DNA of 64,000 nt, taken from Adiantum capillus-veneris. Its lineage: Eukaryota > Streptophyta > Polypodiopsida > Polypodiales > Pteridaceae. Each line of letters starts with the position of its first letter. Positions within the stretch are counted from its first letter, which is position 1. This document shows positions 53,084 to 64,000 of the stretch, piece after piece. Both the position numbers and the translations under genes were made by a program. The notes beneath the pieces were generated by a model that saw nothing but the letters and a program-made list of their open reading frames with translations, did not search any database and was not told the origin of the DNA. The stretch spans positions 2,670,001 through 2,734,000 of the forward strand of contig CM043968.1 in NCBI GenBank assembly GCA_014529385.2, in the 5' to 3' direction.

Positions 53084-53560
53084 TTAAAGCTTGCTTATAA
53101 CAGGCACATTTTTGGCGGCGGATTTCACTTGGTGTCTCTTAGGGATAGTGACGATTAGTACACCAGCTTCAATTATAGCTTTCACATCATCCAATTTGAC
53201 ATTATCAGGGAGTTGAAATTGTCGAACAAAACGGCCAAGCAATCTCTCTGCAGCATACCATGTCACGGGTCCTTTCTCTTCCACATTCTTGAACTCCCCA
53301 GTGATTTCCAAGGTACCATATTCATGCACATGCACTTGCAGATCCAATTTGAAGATGTGGGTGCTGGAAGTCCTCTTTAAAATCGATGGGACGTGCTGGC
53401 AATAAAATGCATTAGTTTGACAGATTCCTAGTACATTCAGAGAGCCCTCGAAGCTCACGATTGCACTCTCATCTGCTTCTTCGTGCGCATATGGCTGACC
53501 CTTCCCCAAATCCCAACACACACACTCTCTATCTCTTCCTCCCCTAACTAGAAATCTCAT
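53084..53560 (-). CDS. Small heat shock protein (Hsp20/alpha-crystallin) homologue
   Basis: 158 codons. Residues about 87-146 form an alpha-crystallin domain: THIFKLDLQ, TLEITGEFKNVEEKGPVTWY, AERLLGRFVRQFQLPDNVKLDDVKA and the hallmark GVLIVTIPK. Plant Hsp20 proteins have a PGLKKEDVK-like segment after the first strand; here THIFKLDLQ runs directly into VHVHEYGTLEITGE, so about nine residues appear deleted. The N-terminal 75 residues resemble no class I or II arm I know. Such proteins hold unfolding proteins in soluble complexes under heat. Length fits the family, but the deletion and odd N-terminus suggest a diverged or pseudogene copy. It lies just outside the large inverted repeat, transcribed away from it. 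Confidence 0.7.
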   Translation of the reverse strand: MRFLVRGGRDRECVCWDLGKGQPYAHEEADESAIVSFEGSLNVLGICQTNAFYCQHVPSILKRTSSTHIFKLDLQVHVHEYGTLEITGEFKNVEEKGPVTWYAAERLLGRFVRQFQLPDNVKLDDVKAIIEAGVLIVTIPKRHQVKSAAKNVPVISKL

Positions 53561-53778
53561 CGCATGCCAAGGTCTTGTAGGCTTTCCGAACTTTCACGAC
53601 AGGGCCAGAGATGAACCGGGAGAGGGAGCTTTCATGGATGCGATATCAACAAAAAGAAGCAAGAAGAAAGAAAACTTTCATCCGCAAAGCGTACTAAAAT
53701 GCTTGCAACACCACGCAATCGGCCTATGCTTTATTTGCCATGACATAGGAATCATTGAGATATGCTCATGGCGGCCTA
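53561..53778. other. Spacer between Hsp20 ORF and inverted repeat, with short direct repeat
   Basis: gcggcctatgctttatttgcc (about 53720) is repeated at 53771, with the following bases similar (ccatgacataggaatcattgag / ccatgacacaggaatcactgag). The second copy opens the left arm. Confidence 0.6.
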
Positions 53779-53877
53779 TGCTTTATCTGCCATGACACAG
53801 GAATCACTGAGAGATGCTTATTTAGGACTTGTGCTACCATGTTGGAACTACGTACTATTGCTATTGCGTACTCTTTT

Positions 53878-53950
53878 AGTTTTAAAAAAAACTCTCTGAA
53901 AGAGCGCGCGCCGGTGCGCGCTCTTTTAGAGAGCTTTTTTTAAAAACTCT
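53878..53950. repeat. GC-rich snap-back motif, copy 1
   Basis: ACTCTCTGAAAGAGCGCGCG, CCGG and CGCGCTCTTTTAGAGAG, flanked by A and T runs, form a near-perfect hairpin. Related copies are at 54155-54220 and 63565-63640. Confidence 0.85.
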
Positions 53951-53957
53951 CTCTCTT

Positions 53958-53959
<2 letters not shown>

Positions 53960-54021
<62 letters not shown>
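53960..54021. repeat. (CT)n microsatellite in left arm
   Basis: Pairs with the longer (GA)n at 63763-63890 in the right arm, about twice its length. Confidence 0.95.
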
Positions 54022-54025
<4 letters not shown>

Positions 54026-54109
54026 GCTTGCGCTGCCGCCTTCTGTTTCTGCTCTCGCTGCTGTCGACAGCTTCAGAGCGCGCTGCCCCTGATCCCCTCT
54101 ATGTTTCGC

Positions 54110-54260
54110 GCTGCCCCTGATCCACTTTGTGCACATGAGGGTACTCTTTCAGTTTAGAAAAAAACTCTCAGCGCGCCGGCGTGCGCTCTTTCAGAGAGTT
54201 TCTTTTTTAACTGAAAGAGTACCCTCACGTGCGCAGAGTGGATCAGGGGCAGCTCTTTCA
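54110..54260. repeat. Small palindrome nested in left arm
   Basis: gatccactttgtgcacatga, gggtactctttcagttt, a snap-back core, then aactgaaagagtaccctcac and gtgcgcagagtggatcaggg: about 65-bp arms around the GC-rich hairpin. The right arm has only one half of this structure (about 63630-63670). Confidence 0.8.
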
Positions 54261-54277
54261 GAGAGTTTTTTTTTAAA

Positions 54278-54282
<5 letters not shown>

Positions 54283-54317
<35 letters not shown>
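54283..54317. repeat. (CT)n microsatellite
   Basis: Mirrored by a shorter GA tract at 63545-63563. Confidence 0.95.
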
Positions 54318-54318
<1 letters not shown>

Positions 54319-54651
54319 GCTTCTGCTTGCGCTGCTGCTTTCTGTTTCGCTGCTGTCGACAGCTTCTGAGCGCGCTGCCCCTGATCCCCTCTGTGTTTCG
54401 TGCTGCTGATGGGGTCTCTATGCATGTGAGGGAGGATTGTTTGCTGCCTGCGTCAGTGGTTAACAGCAGGTCCTTTTTCCTGTGTACAGCAGGTGTTGCT
54501 TCTTGTGTGCGTGAGGGTGCAAGTGTGTACGGTCGCGCTGGGTGCTACCTCTGCGCACTGAGCCTTGCATGAGTAGCAAGCAGCACCTCAAAATCCTTAA
54601 GCCTGCGAGTCCTCCACACTCTCGGCAACGGCTGATTTTAGCTTCCTCTGA

Positions 54652-54683
54652 GACACACACTCACACACACACACACACACACA
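54652..54683. repeat. (CA)n microsatellite
   Basis: Mirrored by (GT)n at 63149-63209 in the right arm. Confidence 0.95.
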
Positions 54684-54749
54684 TATAGAGAGAGAGAGGG
54701 AGTTTTTTTTTAAAAAGCGCTCTTGTAGGCGCGCAGAGCTTTTTGTAAA

Positions 54750-55209
54750 GGGAAAATTACCTCTAATTTGTGGAAATTCCCAATATACCCCTCAAATTTC
54801 AAAAATTCCCAAAATACCCTTGTATCTATTTTCGTTGGATTCTTCAAGATTTTCTAATCTTTATTCTTGTTTGACAATTGAGATCGGTTTTTGAGAGATT
54901 ACATGTAATTTGTCGCCAATTACCTCGCAAAAAAAAGCGATATATGTCTTCAAAGCCTACATAACCGACTCAAATTTTAGTTTTAGCGTCCTGTATGGTA
55001 GACAATCACTCTTCTTATCAAAAGCTACAATTTTTTTTGTTTTTGGAGAAATTTACTCTCACAACCACAGGTAATTTGGGAATTTTGGAAAATTTGAAGG
55101 GCATTTTGGGAATTTATGACAAATTATGGGGGTACTTTGGGAATTTTTGAAATTTAAGGGGTATTTTGGGAATTTCCACAAATTAGAGGGGTATTATGGT
55201 AATTTTCCC
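54750..55209. mobile_element. 460-bp terminal-inverted-repeat element (MITE-like), left arm copy
   Basis: It starts GGGAAAATTACC and ends GGTAATTTTCCC, with inverted repeats of roughly 70-100 bp made of AATTCCCAAAATACCCC-type units. It has no ORF. The flanks (tttttgtaaa / tgtttttaaa) give no clean target duplication. The same 460-bp element sits at 62641-63100 in the other arm. Confidence 0.7.
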
Positions 55210-55217
55210 TGTTTTTA

Positions 55218-55222
<5 letters not shown>

Positions 55223-55276
<54 letters not shown>
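55223..55276. repeat. (GA)n microsatellite
   Basis: Mirrored by (CT)n at 62550-62626. Confidence 0.95.
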
Positions 55277-55278
<2 letters not shown>

Positions 55279-55342
55279 GTGAGTTAAGCCACTCTCCATC
55301 GTTCTTTTTTGCCAAAGAGAGATTACGTCGAAGCATGCACAG

Positions 55343-56660
<1,318 letters not shown>

Positions 56661-56672
56661 TATTTCTCATTT

Positions 56673-56675
<3 letters not shown>

Positions 56676-56712
<37 letters not shown>
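56676..56712. repeat. (GA)n microsatellite upstream of ISPF fragment
   Basis: Mirrored by (CT)n at 61155-61188. Confidence 0.95.
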
Positions 56713-56715
<3 letters not shown>

Positions 56716-56752
56716 AAGCATCTTCTCTCACTTAGCGTCGTTCTTTCTAGTG

Positions 56753-57261
56753 GACGAACATGATCAATCGCAAAACAATGCGTTGTCAATACAATGCAGC
56801 TCTTTCCCTCATCTAGCTAGTAAGATTTCCACACAACCTTATCTTGAGGAGATACGAGCTCAACAAAAGATTGCATTTTGCCGCAAAAAATTAATATGCA
56901 AAGTCATTAGAGCGGCTTCTCCTCTTGTTGAAACTATCATTCTAGATGTGAAGAAGGCTCCAATACTACCTTTTAGAGTAGGGCATGGCTTTGATCTTCA
57001 TAGATTGAAGCAAAATTTACCTCTGATAATTGGTGGTGACATGAATATTTCACATGAGCAAGAATGTAAATCATATTCCAATTATAATGTGTTTATCCAT
57101 TGAGTGAATGGATGTTATGGCCTTCCTAATATCTGACATCTGCCATACTTTTTCAAACAATGATTCAAAATAGAAAGGAGTAGCATCTTCAATCTTTTGT
57201 GAAAGAAGCTCTTCATATGAAGACTCGCGCCCCTAAGCTTCGAGGTTGCCACATTGTATGG
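56753..57261 (+). pseudogene. ISPF: Captured fragment of ISPF (MECDP synthase), left arm
   Basis: After a Ser-rich stretch that resembles the plastid transit region, the frame reads ILPFRVGHGFDLHRL (about 56960-57007), the signature of 2-C-methyl-D-erythritol 2,4-cyclodiphosphate synthase, then LPLIIGG and KSYSNYNVFIH in place of the family's HSDGDVLLH. Zinc ligands Asp and His of FDLH are kept (Asp codon 56993), as is the last His; the S-D-G-D loop is altered. After TGA at 57101 similarity continues: GLPNI, then KGVASSIF, then, after a shift, FVKEAL to about 57261. The enzyme acts in the plastid MEP isoprenoid pathway. This copy lacks a start and the C-terminal third and has several stops, so it is a pseudogene. 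Confidence 0.88.
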
Positions 57262-58034
57262 TAAAACGATCCTAATTATTTTATTTAACTACAACTAACT
57301 TTTTTCAATTATGATGATGGCTTTCTAGCAAATTTTAGGCATAGAACTCTATAAATTTTGGTTGTTGTTATTGTAAATTGATTGAAAAAGTCCTTGATTG
57401 GTCAATTAAGGAAAAACATGATTTATTGTAACAAAAGAAGTCTTTCATAATTAATGGTGTTTGTCGGTGATGTGTCATGTAAAAAGGGTGTCTTTGTATG
57501 AAGATCACAGCCTAGTAGTATAGATAGGGCAAGACAACATGGAAAAGACGATTGGTGTATAAATTAACTAATGAGGTGCAATAAATTGCTATCAAATTGA
57601 TGCGTCTAAGATGCGGAAGGATGCACATGCTGTCAAGTATAAATGACAATCAAGAACCAAAGTACTAGACAAAGGAGCACTACAAATGACCTTACAAAAA
57701 GAAACTTACGATGACTTGAGCATTAAGTACAGGGCTAGGCTAGAGCTCTTATTAGTCTATTAATTTTACTTTATGCTCAAAACATGTAAAGCCCATGCGA
57801 GCCTAAGAGATAAGATAATAATTTCAAATATTGTGTTTATTTTCTTAAAAGTGAACTTTGATCTTTTGGAATTTAGGAGGTACTCTATCCATTGAAAACC
57901 ATTTTTGTTGTGGTGCATGAATATATAACAAACGATAAATATTATGTTGACGATAAAATTTACTATATCATGTACAAACACTTGCTCGGGTTTGTCCTTG
58001 CTCGGAAAAAGTCGCTCGGTGCATGGTAACACTC
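57262..58034. other. Left arm inner part, AT-rich, no gene
   Basis: Mirrored in 59835-60607. The ORF 57766-58032 (minus) and its mirror 59888-60103 have matching sequence, but show no family features. Confidence 0.5.
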
Positions 58035-58811
58035 GCAGTAGAGTAGCCCCATTTGTGGAGAGTCATACTCACGTATCGTTCAAGAGAGCACGGATAGTGG
58101 ACCGCTAACTTTGAAAGAGTAATGAGAAGTAGCCAATTTTTAAATAGGTAGAAACTCATGATATGCATCGTAAGATTCTATCTTACAGATACAATCGTAA
58201 GATTCTTCCTATTTGAAAATCTTAAAAAATCAATCAGCTACTCTTGGTTACTTTTTTCGCAGTCAACATCTTATTAATCGTGCTCTCTTGAAACGTACAA
58301 CACAGCTCTCCATAGATGGCGCTACTCTATTGTATGGTTGGTTATGCGGACAGAGTAATTACAAAATGCAGAGATGAATTATTCACGCGCTTTGCACTCG
58401 CTCATTTTCTAAAGCTTAAGAACCAACGTTTAAGTGATAAGATAACAATACTTTATAGAAGCTTTATTTTGTCGATCGTGTCACCAATGATGCAAGTAAG
58501 CCTCAGTTTAATCTAATCTTCTATGTCACATTTTTTAATTTTGAATGCAAGTAATTTGCGGTTTAATCTAATCTTTTGTGTTACATTTTTTAAACTTGCT
58601 TATTGCTTTGACAGAATTTTATATACTCCTTCTAAACTATTACATGTTTTTGTATTTCAATCTTGTTTTAACATAATTCGTGATTACAAATAAGAGTATT
58701 TGGACAAGCCAAAAGTATTGAACAAATAGCATCTATCTATAAATATTTGTATCTTACTAATAATAGTATATAGCCCGTCACCTCTGACAGTAAATTAATA
58801 GACATGCACAT
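58035..58811. other. Loop of inverted repeat, left of solo LTR
   Basis: AT-rich single-copy sequence. A 66-codon ORF at 58316-58516 is not recognised. A local direct repeat, gcaagtaa...tttaatctaatctt...tgt...acattttttaa, occurs near 58493-58590. Confidence 0.5.
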
Positions 58812-59385
58812 TATCACATACGCACTACACTTGCGTCACGTGGACATACTTTTGCTACAGTCTAACATCAATCGTAGTCTAGCATAGGATCTAGTCTGGC
58901 ACCTTGTGAGCCTCTAACAGGACGTGCATGCCCATGTTGGTCATAGGTGCATATTCTCTCCTGCATGTTCTCAGCATTCAGCCATAGCCTCGTCGTACAA
59001 GCACCTACACCAAGTATCGTCGTCAAAGTACCTCTCCTCGTCATCGTCGCTGTCGTCGTCGCACCCAGCATCTCCAGCAACACCACAGCACTAAGTACCT
59101 TCAATACCCAGTATCAGTAGCATCAAGTACCCATTAGCATCTCAACAATTAGCATTGTAGTATCAGTATTTTGTGCAAGTAATAAAGCAAATACTTGCTA
59201 TGGCAACAGAGCAAGGAGGCCCTTAAGGGTGGTTGAGACCCGAAATTCGGTGTCGTCTCTTTGCGTCTCTCTCATTCATTGTGTTCAGTTTAATTCCTTT
59301 TTGCAAGTGAAGTAAAGTAACCTTGTGTTTGTGCGGGGTACTAGATCCGAGCTAAAGCCTTTAAACACTTCTGTTGCACCTGGCA
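58812..59385 (+). mobile_element. Solo LTR in the loop, E/G-related
   Basis: TATCACATACGC...GTTGCACCTGGCA, 574 bp, flanked by the perfect 5-bp duplication CACAT (58807-58811, 59386-59390). It shares the organisation of E/G LTRs: a tctggcaccttgtgagcc block, CGTGCATGCCCA, CGTCGTCATCG runs, GGAGGCCCTTAAG and a CTGTTGCACCTGG end. The family is related but distinct. Confidence 0.82.
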
Positions 59386-59390
59386 CACAT

Positions 59391-59834
59391 ATATGTACAA
59401 TAATTCAAATCTTGTGTGAGTACACCAATGTCACCTCTTTACATTTTCTCAATCTGCCAAGCTCCTATAATAATCTATTCAACTCCTAAAACATTTAATG
59501 GCATATCACTTAAGCGCCTCCTCAAGGTGGTCAAGGGACTACATAAAGAGAAACCATCACTCCACATTCTAGAGCCTAGTGCTTTCTAGCCTTGCCCTAG
59601 TAATTACCATATCCTACGCTTTAGTAGCTATAACAAAGAAAAGCAATGCAAACCTTGGCGATGACCCACACTAGCAATGTCATGTTTTTCTCTCTAGAAG
59701 GATATAATTCCTTAATCTCTACTTTTCCCTAGGGTATTGATCTCTGTGACATTAGAAGGCTAAGCATAAAGTAGAGACTGAAGCAATTCACTTGTGTCAA
59801 GACCTCCCTAACAACTCTACCCTTCATCTGCATG
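59391..59834. other. Loop of inverted repeat, right of solo LTR
   Basis: Single-copy sequence without a recognisable gene. Confidence 0.5.
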
Positions 59835-60607
59835 GAGTGTTACCATGCACCTAGCGACTTTTTCCAAGCAAGGACAAACCCAAGCAAGTGTTTGTACATG
59901 ATATAGTAAATTTTATCGTCAACATAATATTTATCGTTTGTTATATATTCATGCACCACAACAAAAATGGTTTTCAATGGATAGAGTACCTCCTAAATTC
60001 CAAAAGATCAAAGTTTACTTTTAAGAAAATAAACACAATATTTGAAATTATTATCTTATCTCTTAGGCTCACATGGGCTTTACATGTTTTGAGCATAAAG
60101 TAAGATTAATAGACTAATAAGAGCTCTAGCCTAGCCATGTACTTAATGCTCAAGTCATCGTAAGTTTCTTTTTGTAAGGTCATTTGTAGTGCTCCTTTGT
60201 CTAGTACTTTGGTTCTTGATTGTCATTTATACTTGACAGCATGTGCATCCTTCCGCATCTTAGACGCATCAATTTGATAGCAATTTATTGCACCTCATTA
60301 GTTAATTTATACACCAATCGTCTTTTCCATGTTGTCTTGCCCTATCTATACTACTAGGCTGTGATCTTCATACAAAGACACCCTTCTTACATGACACATC
60401 ACCGACAAACACCATTAATTATGAAAGACTTCTTTTGTTACAATAAATCATGTTTTTCCTTAATTGACCAATCAAGGACTTTTTCAATCAATTTACAATA
60501 ACAACAACCAAAATTTATAGAGCTCTATGCCTAAAATTTGCTAGAAAGCCATCATCATAATTGAAAAAAGTTAGTTGTAATTAAATAAAATAATTAGGAT
60601 CGTTTTA

Positions 60608-61119
60608 CCATACAATGTGGCAACCTCGAAGCTTAGGGGCGCGAGTCTTCATATGAAGAGCTTCTTTCACAAAAGATTGAAGATGCTACTCCTTTCTATT
60701 TTGAATCATTGTTTGAAAAAGTATGGCAGATGTCAGATATTAGGAAGGCCATAACATCCATTCACTCAATGGATAAACACATTATAATTGGAATATGATT
60801 TACATTCTTGCTCATGTGAAATATTCATGTCACCACCAATTATCAGAGGTAAATTTTGCTTCAATCTATGAAGATCAAAGCCATGCCCTACTCTAAAAGG
60901 TAGTATTGGAGCCTTCTTCACATCTAGAATGATAGTTTCAACAAGAGGAGAATCCGCTCTAGTGACTTTGCATATTAATTTTTTGCAGCAAAATGCAATC
61001 TTTTGTTGACCTCGTATCTCCTCAAGATAAGGTTGTGTGGAAATCTTACTAGCTAGATGAGGGAAAGAGTTGCATTGTATTGACAATGCATTGTTTTGCG
61101 ATTGATCATGTTCGTCCAC
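60608..61119 (-). pseudogene. ISPF: Captured fragment of ISPF (MECDP synthase), right arm
   Basis: Mirror copy of 56753-57261, open from 61119 to 60766 with ILPFRVGHGFDLHRL and the same altered KSYSNYNVFIH motif. The stop after FIH, the TAG before KGVASSIF and the frameshift before FVKEAL are the same as in the left arm, so the gene was already broken when the arms were duplicated. A few substitutions differ between arms, for example RGQQKIAFCC against RAQQKIAFCR and TRADSP against IRAASP. Confidence 0.88.
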
Positions 61120-61153
61120 TAGAAAGAACGACGCTAAGTGAGAGAAGATGCTT

Positions 61154-61154
<1 letters not shown>

Positions 61155-61185
<31 letters not shown>

Positions 61186-61188
61186 AAA
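61155..61188. repeat. (CT)n microsatellite
   Basis: Mirror of 56676-56712. Confidence 0.95.
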
Positions 61189-62418
61189 ATGAGAAATAAT
61201 ATCACTATCAAGTGCACATTAATTAGCGATTGATTTTCAACAAAAACGTCATATTAAACCGGTCTTTAGTGTATTTTTAAAGCGAAAAAATTAAAAATTC
61301 TCGGCTAGTTTTGAGGGTCTTCTTGAAGGAAACCGGTTAGATTTTGGTAGATTAAAGTGTTAAACCCTCAAAAAATCCTAAATTCTATGTGGTGATTTTC
61401 AATGCTCTCCTTTTTTCCATTGATTCCTAGGTATTTGGAAAAAATGTGTCTCAGCTTAATATCGTGTCCTTTTCAATTTCAAAAATGCCAATATGTCCCA
61501 ACAATTTTTGGAAAAAAAGAGTACGACACAATTTCCAAAGAGATGCCTGTTGCAAAGACAAAGGATAGGGCTGACAAAGGAAGGGCATGGAGTCATCTGC
61601 TATAGCACGCTGGCACGAGCAATAGTGTGGGGTCAATGACACATAGTCATTGACAACATCGTGGCCATGCAGGCTTTGGGGGGGCTTGCTTATATTTTTT
61701 TAGTAATACGTTGCACTATGCCGTGCAGCATATGCATCCTCCTACATTGTTAGCGTAATTGACTTGAAGATGTGCATGTGGAGCAGCAAGAGTTTGAGTC
61801 CAGCTTGCTAAGTTTTTGGTTGGACAACTTACAAAGGGCTAATGTTGCACCCGTTCGAATCACGACAAGATTGCAACAAATATAATAATGAACCTATTAG
61901 TATGTTGAACCGAGTAGTAGGCCAGTTGAAGGTAAGTGTAAAAGGAAAAATTCCACCCCAATATAGAGAAAAATAGTGTAAAGCCCCCCCCAAAAAGCTT
62001 AATCTTCTTAAACTTTCTCCTGGCAATTTTCAAGGAAAGGAATTTGTATGTTTGAAAAAATGGTTTTCCCTAAATAGTTGAACCGAGTAGGGGGTACTAG
62101 CTTTAAAAAAAACTCAGAACCTCAGATGATGCGAGCGGCCAATTTTATTCTGTGTAGCATCATCGCCTCTAGTGGAGGCCTCAAACGTCAGGTGAGGGGG
62201 ATACGGATCGTGAGCGGAGGCGTCAACATGGTGGATACTGTGCGTCAAGCCGTGCGCAAAATATAGAGGGAGTCCTACGTCAAGAAGATACGCCCTAAAT
62301 ACACACACGTAATATCTTCTTGTAGGCCTCAACTGCCCCTCTCTTCCCCCCGCCTTTCCCCCTCTCTCTCACACACGCCGTCGACACTGCTGGCTTGGTA
62401 GGAGAGAGGAGGCGAGTA

Positions 62419-62419
<1 letters not shown>

Positions 62420-62486
<67 letters not shown>
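62420..62486. repeat. C(30) homopolymer plus (CT)n
   Basis: A run of about 30 C followed by about 37 bp of CT. It replaces the (GT)n(GA)n of the left arm. Confidence 0.95.
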
Positions 62487-62489
<3 letters not shown>

Positions 62490-62548
62490 CTGTGCATGCT
62501 TCGGCGTAATCTCTCTTTGGCAAAAAAGAACGATGGAGAGTGGCTTAA

Positions 62549-62549
<1 letters not shown>

Positions 62550-62626
<77 letters not shown>
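62550..62626. repeat. (CT)n microsatellite
   Basis: About 76 bp of CT, mirrored by 55223-55276. Confidence 0.95.
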
Positions 62627-62628
<2 letters not shown>

Positions 62629-62640
62629 GTTTTAAAAAAA

Positions 62641-63100
62641 GGGAAAATTACCATAATACCCCTCTAATTTGTGGAAATTCCCAAAATACCCCTCAAATTT
62701 CAAAAATTCCCAAAGTACCCCCATAATTTGTCATAAATTCCCAAAATGCCCTTCAAATTTTCCAAAATTCCCAAATTACCCCTGATTGTGAGAGTAAATT
62801 TCTCCAAAAACAAAAAAAATTGTAGCTTTTGATAAGAAGAGTGATTGTCTACCATACACGATGCTAAAACTAAAATTTGAGTCGGTTATGTAGGCTTTGA
62901 AGACATATATCGCTTTCTTTTGCGAGGTAATTGGCGACAAATTACATGTAATCTCTCAAAAACCGATCTCAATTGTCAAACAAGAATAAAGATTAGAAAA
63001 TCTTGAAGAATCCAACGAAAATAGATACAAGGGTATTTTGGGAATTTTTGAAATTTGAGGGGTATATTGGGAATTTCCACAAATTAGAGGTAATTTTCCC
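62641..63100. mobile_element. 460-bp terminal-inverted-repeat element, right arm copy
   Basis: Same length and ends (GGGAAAATTACC...GGTAATTTTCCC) as 54750-55209, in mirror orientation. Confidence 0.7.
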
Positions 63101-63143
63101 TTTACAAAAAGCTTTGTGCGCCTGCAAGAGCGTTTTTTATAAA

Positions 63144-63148
<5 letters not shown>

Positions 63149-63209
<61 letters not shown>
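63149..63209. repeat. (GT)n microsatellite
   Basis: About 60 bp of GT with one interruption, mirrored by the shorter (CA)n at 54652-54683. Confidence 0.95.
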
Positions 63210-63564
63210 TCAGAGGAAGCTAAAATCAGCCGTTGCCGAGAGTGTGGAGGACTCGCAGGCTTAAGGATGTTGAGGTGCTGCTACTCATGCAAGGCTCAGT
63301 GCGTGCAGAGGTAGCACCCGGCGCGACCGTACACACTCGCACCCTCACGCACACAAGAAGCAACACCTGCTGTACACAGGAAAAAGGACCTGTTGTTAAC
63401 CACTGACGCAGGCAGCAAACAATCCTCCCTCACATGCACAGAGACCCCATGAGCAGCGCGAAACACAGAGGGGATCAGGGGCAGCGCGCTCAGAAGCTGT
63501 CGACAACAGCGAAATAGAAAGCAGCAGCGAAACAGAAAGCAGGAGAGAGAGAGAGAGAGAGAGG

Positions 63565-63640
63565 TTTTTTTTAAAAAAACTCTCTGAAAGAGCGCGTGCC
63601 GGCGCGCGCTCTTTCAGAGAGTTTTTTTTTAAACTGAAAG
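63565..63640. repeat. GC-rich snap-back motif, right arm copy
   Basis: AAACTCTCTGAAAGAGCGCG, TGCCGG and CGCGCGCTCTTTCAGAGAGT, flanked by A/T runs. It folds into a hairpin with a stem of about 20 bp extended by the A/T runs. Confidence 0.88.
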
Positions 63641-63760
63641 AGTACCCTCACGTGCGCAGAGGGGATTAGGGACAACGCGAAACATAGAGGGGATCAGGGG
63701 CAGTGCGCTCCGAAGCTGTCGGCAGAAGCGAGAGCAGAAACAGAAGGCAGCAGCGCAAGC

Positions 63761-63894
<134 letters not shown>

Positions 63895-64000
63895 TTTAAC
63901 TAAAAGAGTGCGCAATAGCAATAGTACCCAGTTCCAACATGGTAGCACAAGTCCTAAATAAGCATCTCTCAGTGATTCTTGTGTCATGGCAAATAAAGCA

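Noticed and set aside
62078-62266. 62-codon ORF with KRQVRGIRIVSGGVNMVDTV
   Set aside because: It looks protein-like and its mirror occurs at about 55570-55760, but I cannot match it to any family, so I did not call a gene.

Overview
The window looks like intergenic heterochromatin from a land plant with a large, repeat-rich genome. It holds chromodomain-bearing Ty3/gypsy LTR retrotransposons with initiator-tRNA-Met-type primer sites, a plant-type LINE, TTAGGGTTT (telo-box) motifs, an Hsp20-like reading frame and a plastid isoprenoid-gene fragment (ISPF). I cannot name the species. Almost no intact host gene is present and nearly every coding stretch is broken. All coordinates were read by eye from the sequence.

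Layout. (1) 1-3600: a decayed Ty3/gypsy gag remnant and flanking sequence. (2) 3640-22917: one decayed LINE (ORF1 with zinc knuckle; ORF2 with endonuclease and a reverse transcriptase that has lost its catalytic box). Its 3' part is a 921-bp in-frame tandem duplication. The LINE is split by three LTR insertions: a solo LTR (9107-10230, TSD GGTGG), a deletion-derivative element 'F' (10545-14940) and a nearly full-length minus-strand element 'A' (15405-21904, TSD GCCTT). (3) 22917-34408: element 'B', a chromovirus whose gag is split by a non-autonomous element 'E' (23397-27739, TSD AGTGC). (4) 34409-38335: element 'C', with an RT-to-integrase deletion. (5) 38336-41418: 3' end of minus-strand element 'D'. 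(6) 41421-47573: a compound 'G' cluster, internal-LTR-internal-LTR, containing a hAT-like MITE. (7) 47574-49377: gag start and LTR of minus-strand element 'H'. (8) 49378-53083: low-complexity DNA with many (CT)n tracts and ankyrin-like coding debris. (9) 53084-53560: an Hsp20-like ORF. (10) 53779-64000: a large inverted repeat whose right arm is cut by the window edge.

The most unusual structures are the inverted repeat and elements E/G. The repeat arms (about 4.2 kb each) flank a loop holding a solo LTR, and both arms carry the same decayed ISPF fragment; if transcribed through, the locus would fold into a long hairpin RNA. In E and G the pol core (RT/RNase H/integrase core) is replaced by a shared unrecognised ORF, in the +1 frame relative to the upstream ORF, between the gag/protease remnant and the chromodomain.

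The elements form a stratigraphy: LINE and C are old; A, F and the solo LTR landed in the LINE; B probably landed in C; E landed in B; D landed in C's LTR; the G cluster abuts D and H. Many stops look like C-to-T decay of CAG/CAA codons, as expected for methylated, silenced DNA.
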